Part shown: in pieces, positions 16,239 through 25,802 of the stretch
How positions within the stretch are numbered: the first letter of the stretch is position 1
Layout of the letters: each line of letters opens with the position of its first letter
NCBI GenBank assembly: GCA_900540785.1
Contig: UQHF01000006.1
Span: 58,811 to 122,810 of the forward strand
Origin: an uncultured Blautia sp.
GTDB lineage: Bacteria; Bacillota; Clostridia; Lachnospirales; Lachnospiraceae
DNA: 64,000 bases
Direction of reading: 5' to 3'
The notes under the pieces: model-generated
Databases searched by the model: none
What the model saw: only the letters and a program-made list of their open reading frames with translations
What the model was told of the DNA's origin: nothing
Translations under genes and position numbers: made by a program

Positions 16239-17099
16239 TTACAGAGCTTCCCATCTGCCGGACGCACCGCATGGAAGGACAAGACCGTTTGAGGAAACGG
16301 GGAGTCCGATTTCCTGAGAATCTACGCGTCCGTTAAATTTCTTAAGCTCTGTGGCAAGCATATAAGTCAGTACAGCCGGAGCAAGACCGGTTGTATAGGA
16401 ATTAATAAGGAAAAATAAAGGTTTATCGCTTAAAATTTTTGTGCAGAGCTTCACAAGCGGATGAATGGCGTCCTCAATTTTCCAGATTTCTCCTTTTGGT
16501 CCTCTTCCATAAGATGGCGGGTCCATAATGATCGCGTCATAATGGTTTCCTCTTCGGATTTCACGCTCCACAAATTTTACACAGTCGTCTACAAGCCAGC
16601 GGATAGGAGCGTCTCCAAGACCGGAGGCAAGAGCGTTTTCTTTTGCCCAGGAAACCATGCCCTTTGATGCGTCCACATGAGTAACGGAAGCGCCTGCTGC
16701 GGCTGCGGCAAGTGTTGCGCCTCCTGTGTATGCGAAAAGATTTAAAACCTTAACAGGACGTCCTGCGTTTCTGATCTTATCTCCGAACCAGTCCCAGTTT
16801 GCAGCCTGTTCCGGGAAAAGCCCCGTGTGCTTGAAGCTGAATGGTTTTAAATGGAAGGTAAGCTCCTTATAATGAATGTCCCACTGTTCCGGAAGGTCGA
16901 AAAACTCCCATTCTCCGCCGCCTTTTTTGCTGCGGTGGTAGTGACCGTTCATTTTTTTCCAGCCTTTGTGGGTTTTTGGGGTATCCCAGATAACCTGCGG
17001 GTCCGGGCGGACAAGAAGATAATCTCCCCATCTCTCCAGCTTTTCTCCGCAGGAAGTATCAATGACTTCGTATTCTTTCCAGCCATCTGCAATCCACAT
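16239..17099 (-). CDS. Class I SAM-dependent methyltransferase (RlmI/RlmK-like)
   Basis: This 286-residue protein has a Rossmann methyltransferase domain with the SAM-binding motif VLNLFAYTGGATLAAAAAGA, the acidic residue in THVDASKGMVSWAKEN and the catalytic-type motif MDPPSYGRGP. These match the Methyltrans_SAM family that includes 23S rRNA cytosine methyltransferases RlmI and RlmK, but it lacks their N-terminal PUA domain. The start at 17099 follows AAAGAGG; a longer version from 17153 is unlikely because a -10 box lies immediately before it. It is probably an rRNA methyltransferase, though the target is inferred. Confidence 0.85.
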   Translation of the reverse strand: MWIADGWKEYEVIDTSCGEKLERWGDYLLVRPDPQVIWDTPKTHKGWKKMNGHYHRSKKGGGEWEFFDLPEQWDIHYKELTFHLKPFSFKHTGLFPEQAANWDWFGDKIRNAGRPVKVLNLFAYTGGATLAAAAAGASVTHVDASKGMVSWAKENALASGLGDAPIRWLVDDCVKFVEREIRRGNHYDAIIMDPPSYGRGPKGEIWKIEDAIHPLVKLCTKILSDKPLFFLINSYTTGLAPAVLTYMLATELKKFNGRVDSQEIGLPVSSNGLVLPCGASGRWEAL

Positions 17100-17156
17100 A
17101 ATCGTTGTAACCTCTTTCTTTTCGTAATTTATGTAATACTTCTTTTTATACATCAG

Positions 17157-17165
17157 ATTATAACA
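17157..17165 (-). promoter_or_regulatory. Extended -10 promoter of the methyltransferase-yitT operon
   Basis: On the minus strand TGTTATAAT (TGnTATAAT) lies about 60 bases before the chosen start. No strong -35 is seen, as is usual for extended -10 promoters. Confidence 0.55.
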
Positions 17166-17214
17166 TACTCTTCATTATTTTAACATCAGGAATTAAAAAA
17201 AGCCCAGAACAGGC

Positions 17215-17244
17215 TTGACAATCAGGACTTTACCATACTAAAAT
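17215..17244 (+). promoter_or_regulatory. Sigma-A promoter of the aminotransferase gene
   Basis: TTGACA (17215-17220) and TAAAAT (17239-17244) are 18 bases apart, ending 41 bases before the ATG. Confidence 0.7.
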
Positions 17245-17285
17245 GTATGAGAAAAAGGTGAAAGAGCGGCATGAGGAGGATTATT

Positions 17286-18572
17286 ATGAAGAAATACAGT
17301 GAAATGAGCAGAGAGGAGCTCCTCTCTTTGAAAAAAGAACTGGAGCAGCAGTACGAAGAGGTAAAAGCTCAGGGTCTTGCCCTTGATATGTCCCGCGGAA
17401 AACCGGGAGTGGAGCAGCTTAACCTTTCTATGGGAATGATGGACGTTCTGGCAGGCGGAGCAGAGCTTAAATGTGAGACAGGCGTAGACTGTCGTAACTA
17501 TGGCGTGATTGACGGTATTCCGGAAGCAAAACGTCTTCTTGGAGAAATGTCAGAGGTTGATCCGGAGCACATCATTATTTATGGAAACTCCAGCCTGAAT
17601 GTCATGTTCGACTCCATTGCACGTTCCATGACACATGGCGTAATGGGAAATACTCCGTGGTGCAAATTGGACAAAGTAAAATTCCTCTGTCCTGTACCGG
17701 GCTATGACCGTCACTTTAAAATCACAGAATATTTTGGGATTGAGATGATCAACGTACCTATGACTCCGGAAGGACCGGATATGGATATGGTGGAAAAACT
17801 GGTAAGCGAGGACGATTCCATCAAAGGAATCTGGTGTGTGCCGAAATACTCCAATCCCCAGGGATATACTTACTCAAAGGAAACAGTGGAGCGTTTTGCA
17901 AGATTAAAACCGGCAGCTCCTGATTTCCGTATTTACTGGGACAATGCATACAGCATTCATCACCTTTATGATGACAATCAGGATTTCCTTGAAGAAATTC
18001 TTTCAGAGTGTGCAAAAGCAGGAAATCCGGATCTTGTATATAAATTTACTTCTACCTCAAAGGTAAGCTTCCCGGGCTCCGGTATTGCAGCCGTTGCAGC
18101 GTCAAAGGCAAACCTTGAAGATTTTCGCCAGTACATGCAGATCCAGACGATCGGCCACGACAAGCTGAATCAGCTTCGTCACGTGCGTTTCTTTAAAGAT
18201 CTTGAGGGACTTCATGCACATATGAGAAAACATGCGGACATTATTCGCCCGAAATTCGAGCTTGTTCTGGAAACACTGGAAAAAGAGCTTGGAGGTCTCG
18301 GAATCGGAGAGTGGACAAAACCACACGGCGGATACTTTATTTCCTTTGATTCTATGGAAGGCTGTGCAAAAGCTATCGTAGAAAAAGCAAAAGAGGCAGG
18401 GGTTGTCATGACAGGCGCGGGAGCAACTTATCCATACGGAAAAGATCCGAAAGATTCTAATATCCGTATTGCACCTACATTCCCGTCTCTTGAGGAACTG
18501 AAAAAAGCAGCGGAGGTTTTTGTCCTCTGCGTAAAACTTGCAAGTGTGGAGAAATTACTTGCACAGGCATAA
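17286..18572 (+). CDS. PLP-dependent aminotransferase (Asp_aminotransf family)
   Basis: This 428-residue enzyme is a fold type I aminotransferase of the clostridial aspartate-aminotransferase-like family, which probably moves the amino group of aspartate or another acidic amino acid to 2-oxoglutarate. It has ALDMSRGKPGVEQLNLS near the N-terminus, the segment CVPKYSNPQGYTYS, IYWDNAYSIHHL with the PLP-ring-binding Asp/Tyr, and the Schiff-base lysine in TSTSKVSFPGSG. The ATG at 17286 follows AGGAGG. It is about 30 bases upstream of the L,D-transpeptidase gene and may share transcripts with the wall genes. Confidence 0.88.
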   Translation: MKKYSEMSREELLSLKKELEQQYEEVKAQGLALDMSRGKPGVEQLNLSMGMMDVLAGGAELKCETGVDCRNYGVIDGIPEAKRLLGEMSEVDPEHIIIYGNSSLNVMFDSIARSMTHGVMGNTPWCKLDKVKFLCPVPGYDRHFKITEYFGIEMINVPMTPEGPDMDMVEKLVSEDDSIKGIWCVPKYSNPQGYTYSKETVERFARLKPAAPDFRIYWDNAYSIHHLYDDNQDFLEEILSECAKAGNPDLVYKFTSTSKVSFPGSGIAAVAASKANLEDFRQYMQIQTIGHDKLNQLRHVRFFKDLEGLHAHMRKHADIIRPKFELVLETLEKELGGLGIGEWTKPHGGYFISFDSMEGCAKAIVEKAKEAGVVMTGAGATYPYGKDPKDSNIRIAPTFPSLEELKKAAEVFVLCVKLASVEKLLAQA

Positions 18573-18603
18573 GCTATAGTTAAGAAAGAACTGAGGTTTA
18601 AAA

Positions 18604-20001
18604 ATGACGGAAGAAAAGACAGGAATGAGTACAGGAAGAAAGGGGCTGATCGCCCTTATCATTGTATTTCTCCTTCTTACGGCTGCCGCGTATTTTTACG
18701 GAGTATCGTACTTTGGCAGCCATTTTCTGCCGGGCTCTTATATAAACGGGCTGAACTGCTCTTATATGACTGCAGATGAGGCAGAAAAACTTCTCACAGA
18801 AAAGATAAAAACATACGCCCTTACGCTTGAGACGAAAAACAACGGGCAGGAGGGCATTACTGCAGAAGAGATGGGACTTTCCTATGCGGGCGGAGGAAGC
18901 GTACAGGCGCTTCTTCAAAACCAGGAAAAAGGGAAATGGTTCCTCTCTTTTTCAGAAAGGAAAGAATACCAGGCGTCCGGGGCTGTGGTGTATAATGAAG
19001 AAATGCTCCGAAAAGCCATAGAAGGGCTTTCCTGTGTACAAAATGCACAGGAGCCGACAGATGCAGCCATTCAGGAGACAGATGCGGGATACGAGATTGT
19101 ACCGGAGACAGAGGGAAATGCGCCGGACAAAGAAAAGCTTTTAAACACTGTGGCGCAGTGCGCGCTTCTGGGAGAGCCGCGTCTGAATCTGGAGGAAGCA
19201 GGCTGTTATAAAAAGCCGTCCGTTTATCAGGACGATGAAAACCTGAAAAAAGACTGCGACCGCCTGAACAAGCTTACAGATGTAATTATTACCTATGATT
19301 TTGCAGATAAGACAGAAACCGTTGACAGAAGCGTGATTAAAAACTGGATCATAAGAGGAAAAGACGGGAGCTACACTCTTGACAAAGAAAAGGTGGCGGG
19401 GTATGTAAATGACCTTGGTTATAAATACGACACCTTTGGCTGCACAAGAGATTTTCGTACATACGATGGAAGAATCGTTACCATATCCGGAGGAGACTAC
19501 GGCTGGGCAATCGACCAGGAGGCAGAGACAGACGCTCTTTACAATGCCATATTAAACGGGGAAACCCAGGTGAGAGAGCCGGTTTACGCCTATTCTGCCT
19601 GGAGCCGTGATACCACAAACGATATAGGCTATACTTATGTGGAAATCGATCTTACAAATCAGAGAATGGTCTTTTATAAAGACGGGTATCCTGTTGTAGA
19701 TACGCCGGTTGTGACAGGACACCCGGGAAATACAGATACAGCCACTCCTGTGGGCTGTTATGCAATAGATGCAAAACAGTCTCCGGCGACACTTACGGGG
19801 GAAGATTATGAAGCACCTGTCACATTCTGGCTTCCTTTTGCGGGAAATGTGGGAATCCATGACGCTTCCTGGAGAACAGAATTCGGGGGAACGCTCTATA
19901 TGACAGAAGGTTCTCACGGCTGTGTAAATACGCCTTATGAACAGGCGCAGATCATATATAACAACATTGAAATCGGCGCGCCGGTTATTGTTTATCAGTA
20001 G
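18604..20001 (+). CDS. L,D-transpeptidase with VanW-like peptidoglycan-binding domain
   Basis: This 465-residue membrane-anchored enzyme cross-links peptidoglycan through 3-3 bonds. It has a single N-terminal membrane helix (about residues 13-33), a long extracellular region like the PG_binding_4 domain, and a C-terminal YkuD domain (about 342-464) with the catalytic motif HDASWR...SHGCVN; the nucleophile is Cys440. It sits directly upstream of ddl and murF, which make and attach the D-Ala-D-Ala end of the precursor, so the three act on the same cell-wall path. The ATG follows CTGAGGTTT at a usable distance. Confidence 0.92.
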   Translation: MTEEKTGMSTGRKGLIALIIVFLLLTAAAYFYGVSYFGSHFLPGSYINGLNCSYMTADEAEKLLTEKIKTYALTLETKNNGQEGITAEEMGLSYAGGGSVQALLQNQEKGKWFLSFSERKEYQASGAVVYNEEMLRKAIEGLSCVQNAQEPTDAAIQETDAGYEIVPETEGNAPDKEKLLNTVAQCALLGEPRLNLEEAGCYKKPSVYQDDENLKKDCDRLNKLTDVIITYDFADKTETVDRSVIKNWIIRGKDGSYTLDKEKVAGYVNDLGYKYDTFGCTRDFRTYDGRIVTISGGDYGWAIDQEAETDALYNAILNGETQVREPVYAYSAWSRDTTNDIGYTYVEIDLTNQRMVFYKDGYPVVDTPVVTGHPGNTDTATPVGCYAIDAKQSPATLTGEDYEAPVTFWLPFAGNVGIHDASWRTEFGGTLYMTEGSHGCVNTPYEQAQIIYNNIEIGAPVIVYQ

Positions 20002-20029
20002 GCGGAGCGGAAGATAAAGGAGATAAAAA

Positions 20030-21067
20030 ATGAGGATTGTAGTATTAGCAGGGGGAACAAGTACAGAGAGAGCCATTTCCATTGTTTCCGGAACAGGCAT
20101 CTGTACCGCTCTCCGTGAAAAAGGCCATCAGGCAATTCTGGTGGATGTTTTCGGAGGAACAGAAAATGTGGACTGGGAAAATCCTTTCCCGAAGGAATAT
20201 GATGTGGAAGCGGCAAGCGCGTACATAAAAAGCTTTGACGACAAAATCGAGGACATGAAAAAAGAGAGAAAAAGCTTTTTCGGACCAAATGTAATTAAGC
20301 TTTGCGAGCTTTGCGACATTGTATTTCTGGGACTTCACGGTGCGAACGGGGAAGACGGAAAGGTGCAGGCAGCCTTTGACCTTATGGGGATCAAATACAC
20401 AGGAACCGGCTATTTAAGCAGCGCCCTTGCAATGGACAAGGGAATTACAAAGCAGATGTTCCGCATGAACGGCGTTCCCACTCCTGCAGGAACTTCTATG
20501 GAAAAAGCAGCCTGCACAAGAAACCTGGAAGATCTTGGAATGGAGTTTCCTGTTGTTGTAAAAACATGCTGCGGCGGTTCCAGCGTAGGCGTTTACATTG
20601 CAAATGATCAGGCGGAATATGAGGAAGCTCTTGACAATGCCTATTCCTATGAGAACGAGGTTGTAGTGGAGGAATATGTAAAGGGAAGAGAGTTTTCTGT
20701 TGCCGTTGTGGACGGAAAGGCATATCCGGTTATTGAGATCGCGCCTCTTCAGGGATTTTACGATTATAAAAACAAATATCAGCCAGGCTCTACAGTGGAA
20801 ACCTGTCCTGCAGAAATCCCCGACGCTCTGGCAGAAAAAATGCAGCGCCATGCGGAGGCAGGAGCAAAGGCACTTTCTCTGGAAGCGTACTGCCGTCTTG
20901 ATTTTATTATGAAAGAAAACGGAGATATGTACTGCCTTGAGGCGAACACACTTCCCGGAATGACTCCTACAAGCCTGATTCCTCAGGAAGCAAAGGTACT
21001 TGGAATTGATTATCCTTCTCTCTGCGAGGAGCTGATCCGCGTTTCCATGAAAAAGTACGAGAAATAA
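20030..21067 (+). CDS. ddl: D-alanine--D-alanine ligase
   Basis: This 345-residue ATP-grasp enzyme joins two D-alanines for the peptidoglycan precursor in the cytoplasm. Family motifs are VLAGGTSTERAISIVSG at the N-terminus, LHGANGEDGKVQAAF, KTCCGGSSVGVYIA, EEYVKGREFSVAVV and the metal-binding EANTLPGMTPTSLIP. AAGGAGATAAAAA precedes the ATG. murF follows after 19 bases, the usual functional pair. Normal length for Ddl. Confidence 0.95.
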   Translation: MRIVVLAGGTSTERAISIVSGTGICTALREKGHQAILVDVFGGTENVDWENPFPKEYDVEAASAYIKSFDDKIEDMKKERKSFFGPNVIKLCELCDIVFLGLHGANGEDGKVQAAFDLMGIKYTGTGYLSSALAMDKGITKQMFRMNGVPTPAGTSMEKAACTRNLEDLGMEFPVVVKTCCGGSSVGVYIANDQAEYEEALDNAYSYENEVVVEEYVKGREFSVAVVDGKAYPVIEIAPLQGFYDYKNKYQPGSTVETCPAEIPDALAEKMQRHAEAGAKALSLEAYCRLDFIMKENGDMYCLEANTLPGMTPTSLIPQEAKVLGIDYPSLCEELIRVSMKKYEK

Positions 21068-21086
21068 AAGGATAAGTGGTGGAAAA

Positions 21087-22457
21087 ATGAAAAGTTTAAC
21101 CTTGGAAAATATTACGCGAGTATGCGGCGGTGTGTATCATGGAAGCAGCAGCCTTCTTGAAAAAGAAGTTTCTTCCATTACGACAGACAGCCGCAAGGTG
21201 GAAGAGGGCAGCCTTTTTGTTCCTATTGTGGGAGAGCGCGTAGACGCCCACAAATTTATTCCCCAGGTAATGGAAGCTGGTGCCCTTGCCACGCTTTCAG
21301 AGCGTGTTCTTGATGATGCAGAGTATCCGTATATTCTTGTGGAATCCTCTCTTCAGGCAGTGAAGGACATTGCGGAATTTTATCTGGAGGAGCTTTCCAT
21401 TCCTGTTGTTGGAATTACAGGAAGTGTTGGAAAAACAAGCACAAAAGAAGTAATTGCCTCTGTTTTGAAGGAAAAATACCGTACTTTAAAAACACAGGGC
21501 AATTTTAATAATGAGCTCGGTCTTCCTCTCACAGTTTTCCGCCTCCGTGAGGAGGACGAGATTGCTGTTCTGGAAATGGGCATCAGTGATTTCGGGGAGA
21601 TGAGCCGTCTTGGAAAAATCGCAAAGCCGGACACAAGCGTGATCACAAATATCGGAACCTGCCACCTGGAAAATCTGGGAGACAGGGACGGTGTTTTAAA
21701 GGCAAAGACAGAGGTTTTTGATTATGTGAAGCCGGGCGGACATATTGTATTAAACGGAGACGATGATAAGCTTTGTACCGTGAAGGAGCATAAGGGAATC
21801 CGGCCTGTATTTTTCGGAATGACAAAAGGACAGGACGTATATGCAGATGAAGTGGTGAGCCGGGGCTTAAAGGGAATGACCTGCCGCATTCACATGGGCG
21901 AAGAAAGCTTTGTTGTAAATATCCCAATGCCGGGACGTCACATGGTTTACAATGCGCTGGCAGCAGCGGCAGTGGGAAAGATTTACGGCCTTACAAAGGA
22001 GCAGATAAAAGCCGGGATTGAAAGTCTTGAGCCTGTAAGCGGGCGCTTTAAGATGATCGAGACAGAAAAGCTTCTGATCGTGGATGACTGTTACAATGCA
22101 AATCCCATGTCCATGAAGGCATCTCTCGACGTATTAAAGGACGGCGCAGGAAGAAGAGTTGCGATTCTTGGGGATATGGGCGAGCTTGGAAAAGATGAAG
22201 TAAAGCTTCATGAAGAGGTTGGCGTTCATGCAGGAAACTGCGATATAGATGTGTGTATCTGCGTGGGAAATCTCTGTAAGTATATGGCAGAGAAGGCAAA
22301 GGAGACAAATCCTGACCTTACCGTAATTTATGAGCCGGACAGAGAGAGTCTTCTTAAAAATCTGGAAACTTATATTCAGACAGGAGATACGGTTCTTGTG
22401 AAAGCCTCTCACTTTATGAAGTTTGAGGAAGTAGTGGAAGCACTTTCAAAATTATAA
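21087..22457 (+). CDS. murF: UDP-N-acetylmuramoyl-tripeptide--D-alanyl-D-alanine ligase
   Basis: This 456-residue cytoplasmic ligase adds the D-Ala-D-Ala made by Ddl to UDP-MurNAc-tripeptide. It shows the three Mur-ligase domains: an N-terminal UMP-binding domain (SSITTDSRKVEEGSLFVP), a central ATPase with P-loop GITGSVGKTSTK and NIGTCHLENLG, and a C-terminal domain with IVDDCYNANPMSMKASLD and LGDMGELG. Its place directly after ddl supports MurF rather than MurE. A good terminator follows 8 bases after the stop. Confidence 0.95.
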   Translation: MKSLTLENITRVCGGVYHGSSSLLEKEVSSITTDSRKVEEGSLFVPIVGERVDAHKFIPQVMEAGALATLSERVLDDAEYPYILVESSLQAVKDIAEFYLEELSIPVVGITGSVGKTSTKEVIASVLKEKYRTLKTQGNFNNELGLPLTVFRLREEDEIAVLEMGISDFGEMSRLGKIAKPDTSVITNIGTCHLENLGDRDGVLKAKTEVFDYVKPGGHIVLNGDDDKLCTVKEHKGIRPVFFGMTKGQDVYADEVVSRGLKGMTCRIHMGEESFVVNIPMPGRHMVYNALAAAAVGKIYGLTKEQIKAGIESLEPVSGRFKMIETEKLLIVDDCYNANPMSMKASLDVLKDGAGRRVAILGDMGELGKDEVKLHEEVGVHAGNCDIDVCICVGNLCKYMAEKAKETNPDLTVIYEPDRESLLKNLETYIQTGDTVLVKASHFMKFEEVVEALSKL

Positions 22458-22465
22458 GATTTTTG

Positions 22466-22505
22466 CGGGAAGCATGGCGAAGAGCTGTGCTTCCCGTTTC
22501 TTTTT
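22466..22505 (+). terminator. Terminator of the wall-gene cluster
   Basis: CGGGAAGCA (22466-22474) pairs with TGCTTCCCG (22488-22496), followed by TTTCTTTTT. Confidence 0.88.
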
Positions 22506-22632
22506 GCGAGAATTTGACGAACGATTTTTGTTTCCCCCAAAGGGCTTCGGCTGTATAATGGAAACAGGGCGCAGGAGTAAAAGCAGCCTGAACTTTTACA
22601 GTCCTGCCCGTAATGTATTAAAGGAGGGGATT

Positions 22633-23220
22633 ATGCTGGAAAAAATCATGAACCTGCATATACTGCTCTACGGAATGGCTGGTCTTGGAACCGTAGGAGC
22701 TGTTGGAATGCTGGCTACACATCTGAATTACAGAAGAAGAATGAAACATACAGGACAGATGACAAACTTAAAGGAAAAATGGCTGAATCTCTGGAAAACA
22801 AGGGACAGGCTTTTAAACCGCATGAACCGCCTTGTATGGTATCCGTCGCTTCTCTGTACGGTATGTCTTTTCCTGGCGCTGTTTCTTACCACGAAGCTTG
22901 ATCTTTCCGGACTTCCTTTAAGCTATCTGTATGTGGGAGCTTTTGTTCCCGTAGTCCTTCTGCTTCTTCGCCATGCACTTGATTTTTCGTATAAAGAGGA
23001 GCTTGTGATGAATTCACTCACTGATTACGTGGAGCAGATGCGGACATGGGTGGAAGAAATTCCGGCTCCGAAAAGAAAGGAAGAAGGGCTTCAGGAGGAG
23101 GTTGTGGAGAAAATAACGGCAAGTATCCGTCAGACAGCGGCAACAGGCAGCCATTTCAGTAAAATGCTGACTCCTGAGGAAGAAGAGATCATGAGAGAGA
23201 TTATCCGGGAATTTATGTGA
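22633..23220 (+). CDS. Hypothetical membrane protein with three helices
   Basis: This 195-residue protein is not recognised. It has a membrane helix near the N-terminus (about residues 11-31), two more in the middle (LLCTVCLFLALFLTTKL and YLYVGAFVPVVLLLLRHAL) with a basic loop between the first and second, and an acidic cytoplasmic tail. AAGGAGGGG is placed well for ATG 22633; the longer frame from 22474 would begin inside the murF terminator. It is a single-gene unit between murF and pgi. Confidence 0.7.
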   Translation: MLEKIMNLHILLYGMAGLGTVGAVGMLATHLNYRRRMKHTGQMTNLKEKWLNLWKTRDRLLNRMNRLVWYPSLLCTVCLFLALFLTTKLDLSGLPLSYLYVGAFVPVVLLLLRHALDFSYKEELVMNSLTDYVEQMRTWVEEIPAPKRKEEGLQEEVVEKITASIRQTAATGSHFSKMLTPEEEEIMREIIREFM

Positions 23221-23238
23221 TTTTAACAAAAGGGACAC

Positions 23239-23267
23239 TTGAGAAATCCGGGGGATTTTGCTATACT
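23239..23267 (+). promoter_or_regulatory. Sigma-A promoter of pgi
   Basis: TTGAGA (23239-23244) and TATACT (23262-23267) with an exact 17-base spacer, 51 bases before the pgi ATG. Confidence 0.85.
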
Positions 23268-23318
23268 GAGTAATTGATAAAAGACAAAAGAATTTCCAGA
23301 ATTAAAGGAGAGAGAGCC

Positions 23319-24665
23319 ATGAGTAAAGTGACATTTGACTATTCAAAGGCAGGCTGTTTTGTGGCAGAACATGAAGTTGAGGCTATGAAGAAACTTGCTG
23401 AAGCAGCAAAGGAAACTCTTGTTTCCAAAACAGGCGCAGGAAATGATTTCCTTGGCTGGATCGACCTTCCGGTTGATTATGACAAAGAAGAGTTTGCCCG
23501 TATTAAAGAAGCAGCAAAGAAAATTCAGGAGGATTCTGAGGTTTTAATCGTAATCGGAATCGGCGGTTCCTATCTTGGAGCAAGAGCTGCCATCGAATTT
23601 TTAAGACATGGTTTTTATAATAATGTTTCCAAAGAAATCCGTAAAACTCCGGAGATTTATTTCGTAGGAAACTCCATCAGCAGCAGCTACATCAAAGGTC
23701 TGATGGATGTTGTAGGAGACAGGGATTTCTCCATTAATATTATTTCCAAATCCGGAACTACAACAGAGCCGGCAATCGCATTCCGTGTATTTAAAGAAAT
23801 TCTTGAGAAAAAATACGGAAAAGAAGAGGCTGCAAAGAGAATCTACGCTACAACGGACAAGGCGCGCGGAGCTCTGAAACAGGTTGCAGACGAAGAAGGA
23901 TATGCAGAGTTTGTTGTGCCGGACGATGTAGGCGGACGTTTCTCCGTTCTTACAGCAGTAGGTCTTCTTCCTATCGCAGTAAGCGGCGCAGATATTGACA
24001 AATTAATGGAAGGTGCAGCTTCCGGACGTGACCTTGCCCTGAACAGTCCGTTTGAGGAAAACGATGCTCTTAAATATGCTGCAATCCGCAACATTCTTCT
24101 TCGCAAAGGCAAAAACGTAGAGGTTCTTGCAAACTATGAGCCGAGCCTTCATTATGTAAACGAGTGGTGGAAACAGCTTTATGGCGAGAGCGAAGGAAAA
24201 GATCAGAAAGGTATTTTCCCGGCAGCAGTTGACCTTACAACAGATCTTCATTCTATGGGACAGTTTATTCAGGACGGTGCAAGAATCATGTTTGAAACTG
24301 TTATGAATGTAGAAAAATCAGGCGCAGAGCTTGTGATCAATGAAGAGCCGGTTGACCTTGACGGATTAAATTATCTTGCAGGAAAGACTGTTGATTTTGT
24401 AAATAAGAGCGCAATGAACGGAACAATCCTTGCACATACAGACGGAAGCGTTCCGAACTTAAGAGTAGACATTCCGGAGCAGAACGAGTTTTATCTCGGC
24501 CAGCTTTTCTACTTCTTTGAGTTTGCGTGTGGTGTAAGCGGCTATATCCTCGGTGTAAATCCGTTTAACCAGCCGGGCGTAGAAAGCTACAAGAAGAACA
24601 TGTTCGCACTTCTTGGCAAGCCGGGATTTGAAAAAGAAAGAGAAGAACTGCTGAAAAGACTGTAA
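23319..24665 (+). CDS. pgi: Glucose-6-phosphate isomerase
   Basis: This 448-residue glycolytic enzyme interconverts glucose 6-phosphate and fructose 6-phosphate in the cytoplasm. It has IGIGGSYLGARAAIEFL, SKSGTTTEPAIAFRVF (phosphate-binding), the PGI signature around DDVGGRFSVLTAVGLLPIA and the C-terminal GVNPFNQPGVESYKKNMF. Length and motifs fit the short Firmicutes form. The start at 23319 follows AAAGGAGAGAG. Codon bias is strong, as expected for an abundant enzyme. Confidence 0.96.
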   Translation: MSKVTFDYSKAGCFVAEHEVEAMKKLAEAAKETLVSKTGAGNDFLGWIDLPVDYDKEEFARIKEAAKKIQEDSEVLIVIGIGGSYLGARAAIEFLRHGFYNNVSKEIRKTPEIYFVGNSISSSYIKGLMDVVGDRDFSINIISKSGTTTEPAIAFRVFKEILEKKYGKEEAAKRIYATTDKARGALKQVADEEGYAEFVVPDDVGGRFSVLTAVGLLPIAVSGADIDKLMEGAASGRDLALNSPFEENDALKYAAIRNILLRKGKNVEVLANYEPSLHYVNEWWKQLYGESEGKDQKGIFPAAVDLTTDLHSMGQFIQDGARIMFETVMNVEKSGAELVINEEPVDLDGLNYLAGKTVDFVNKSAMNGTILAHTDGSVPNLRVDIPEQNEFYLGQLFYFFEFACGVSGYILGVNPFNQPGVESYKKNMFALLGKPGFEKEREELLKRL

Positions 24666-24688
24666 TTGCAGCTGCAGTTTCTATAATC

Positions 24689-25645
24689 ATGAAAATTGTA
24701 TTATTAGAAGCAGACAGTTTGGGTGAAGACATGGTCTTCACCCCTTTTCATAAACTGGGAGATGTGGTGATCTATTCTTCCACAACAGAGGTGGAAATGC
24801 CGGAACGTGTGAAGGATGCGGACGTCATCGTTGCGAACAAGCTTCCTATTTGTGAAAAGACGATTCAAAGCGCAGAAAATTTAAAGCTTGTATGTGTAAC
24901 TGCCACAGGAATCAATAACCTGGACGGAGATTATTTAAAGAAGAGAGGAATCGCAGCTTATAATGTAGCGGGATATTCCACAAACGGCGTGGCGCAGCAT
25001 ACCTTTGCCCTTCTCTTTTACATACTGGAAAAGCTGCGTTATTACGATGATTATGTGAAATCCGGCGAGTATGCCAGGGGAACCTGTTTTTCTCATTTTG
25101 GACAGAGCTTTTGCGAGCTGGAAGGAAAAACATGGGGAATCATCGGACTTGGAGCAATCGGACGGCGTGTGGCAGAGCTTGCCAGAGCTTTTGGCTGCCA
25201 TGTGATCTGCTATTCTGCCTCCGGCAAAAAGTACGATTCCCCTTATGAGCAGGTAGAGTTTGAAGAGCTTTTAAGACGCTCGGATTTCCTTTCGGTTCAT
25301 GCGCCTTTAAACGCACATACAGAAAAGCTCATGACTTTGGAGGCTTTTCGCAAAATGAAGAAAAGCGCTGTTTTCATTAATGTGGCAAGAGGTGCGATCG
25401 TAGACGAGGAAGGGCTTTACACTGCCCTGACAGAAGGAAGTATTGCAGGGGCTGCCCTTGATGTGCTCACAAAAGAGCCGATGGAGCTTTCCAATCCTCT
25501 TTTGAAAATCCAGGACAGCAATAAGCTTCTCATCACGCCTCACATTGGCTGGGCTGCAAAAGAGACCCGGTTCCGAGTTGTGGAGGAAGTGGCGGAAAAT
25601 ATCAGACGTTTTCAGGCAGGAGATATGAAGAATCGGGTGTATTAA
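24689..25645 (+). CDS. D-isomer-specific 2-hydroxyacid dehydrogenase
   Basis: This 318-residue NAD-dependent dehydrogenase probably reduces a 2-keto acid such as hydroxypyruvate. It has the NAD-binding glycine motif WGIIGLGAIGRRVAELARAF, the family signature KKSAVFINVARGAIVDEEGL with the catalytic Arg, the Glu in TKEPMELSNPL and the catalytic His in TPHIGWA. No clear ribosome site is present before ATG 24689, although the frame start matches the family (MKIVLLEADS). It follows pgi by 23 bases and is likely read through from it. Confidence 0.9.
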   Translation: MKIVLLEADSLGEDMVFTPFHKLGDVVIYSSTTEVEMPERVKDADVIVANKLPICEKTIQSAENLKLVCVTATGINNLDGDYLKKRGIAAYNVAGYSTNGVAQHTFALLFYILEKLRYYDDYVKSGEYARGTCFSHFGQSFCELEGKTWGIIGLGAIGRRVAELARAFGCHVICYSASGKKYDSPYEQVEFEELLRRSDFLSVHAPLNAHTEKLMTLEAFRKMKKSAVFINVARGAIVDEEGLYTALTEGSIAGAALDVLTKEPMELSNPLLKIQDSNKLLITPHIGWAAKETRFRVVEEVAENIRRFQAGDMKNRVY

Positions 25646-25728
25646 TTAGGATGCTGAGATGAATTGCAGGGCACGAAGTGAAGTCATATGCCCGGCGTCT
25701 TCTGCTCTGGCATACGAAAATATGATAT

Positions 25729-25784
25729 ACAAAAGAGGTGTTGCAAAATCATCAAATCAGATGATTGAGCGACACCTCTTTTGT
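25729..25784. terminator. Bidirectional terminator
   Basis: ACAAAAGAGGTGT (25729-25741) pairs perfectly with ACACCTCTTTTGT (25772-25784), with an inner ATCATC/GATGAT hairpin. It lies between convergent genes. Confidence 0.85.
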
Positions 25785-25802
25785 CAGTCAGCAGGAAGTC
25801 TG

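Noticed and set aside
20030..25645. VanHAX-like glycopeptide resistance (Ddl plus 2-hydroxyacid dehydrogenase)
   Set aside because: Ddl looks like a housekeeping D-Ala-D-Ala ligase next to murF, the dehydrogenase is 3.6 kb away after pgi and looks like a glycerate/hydroxypyruvate type, and no VanX is present.
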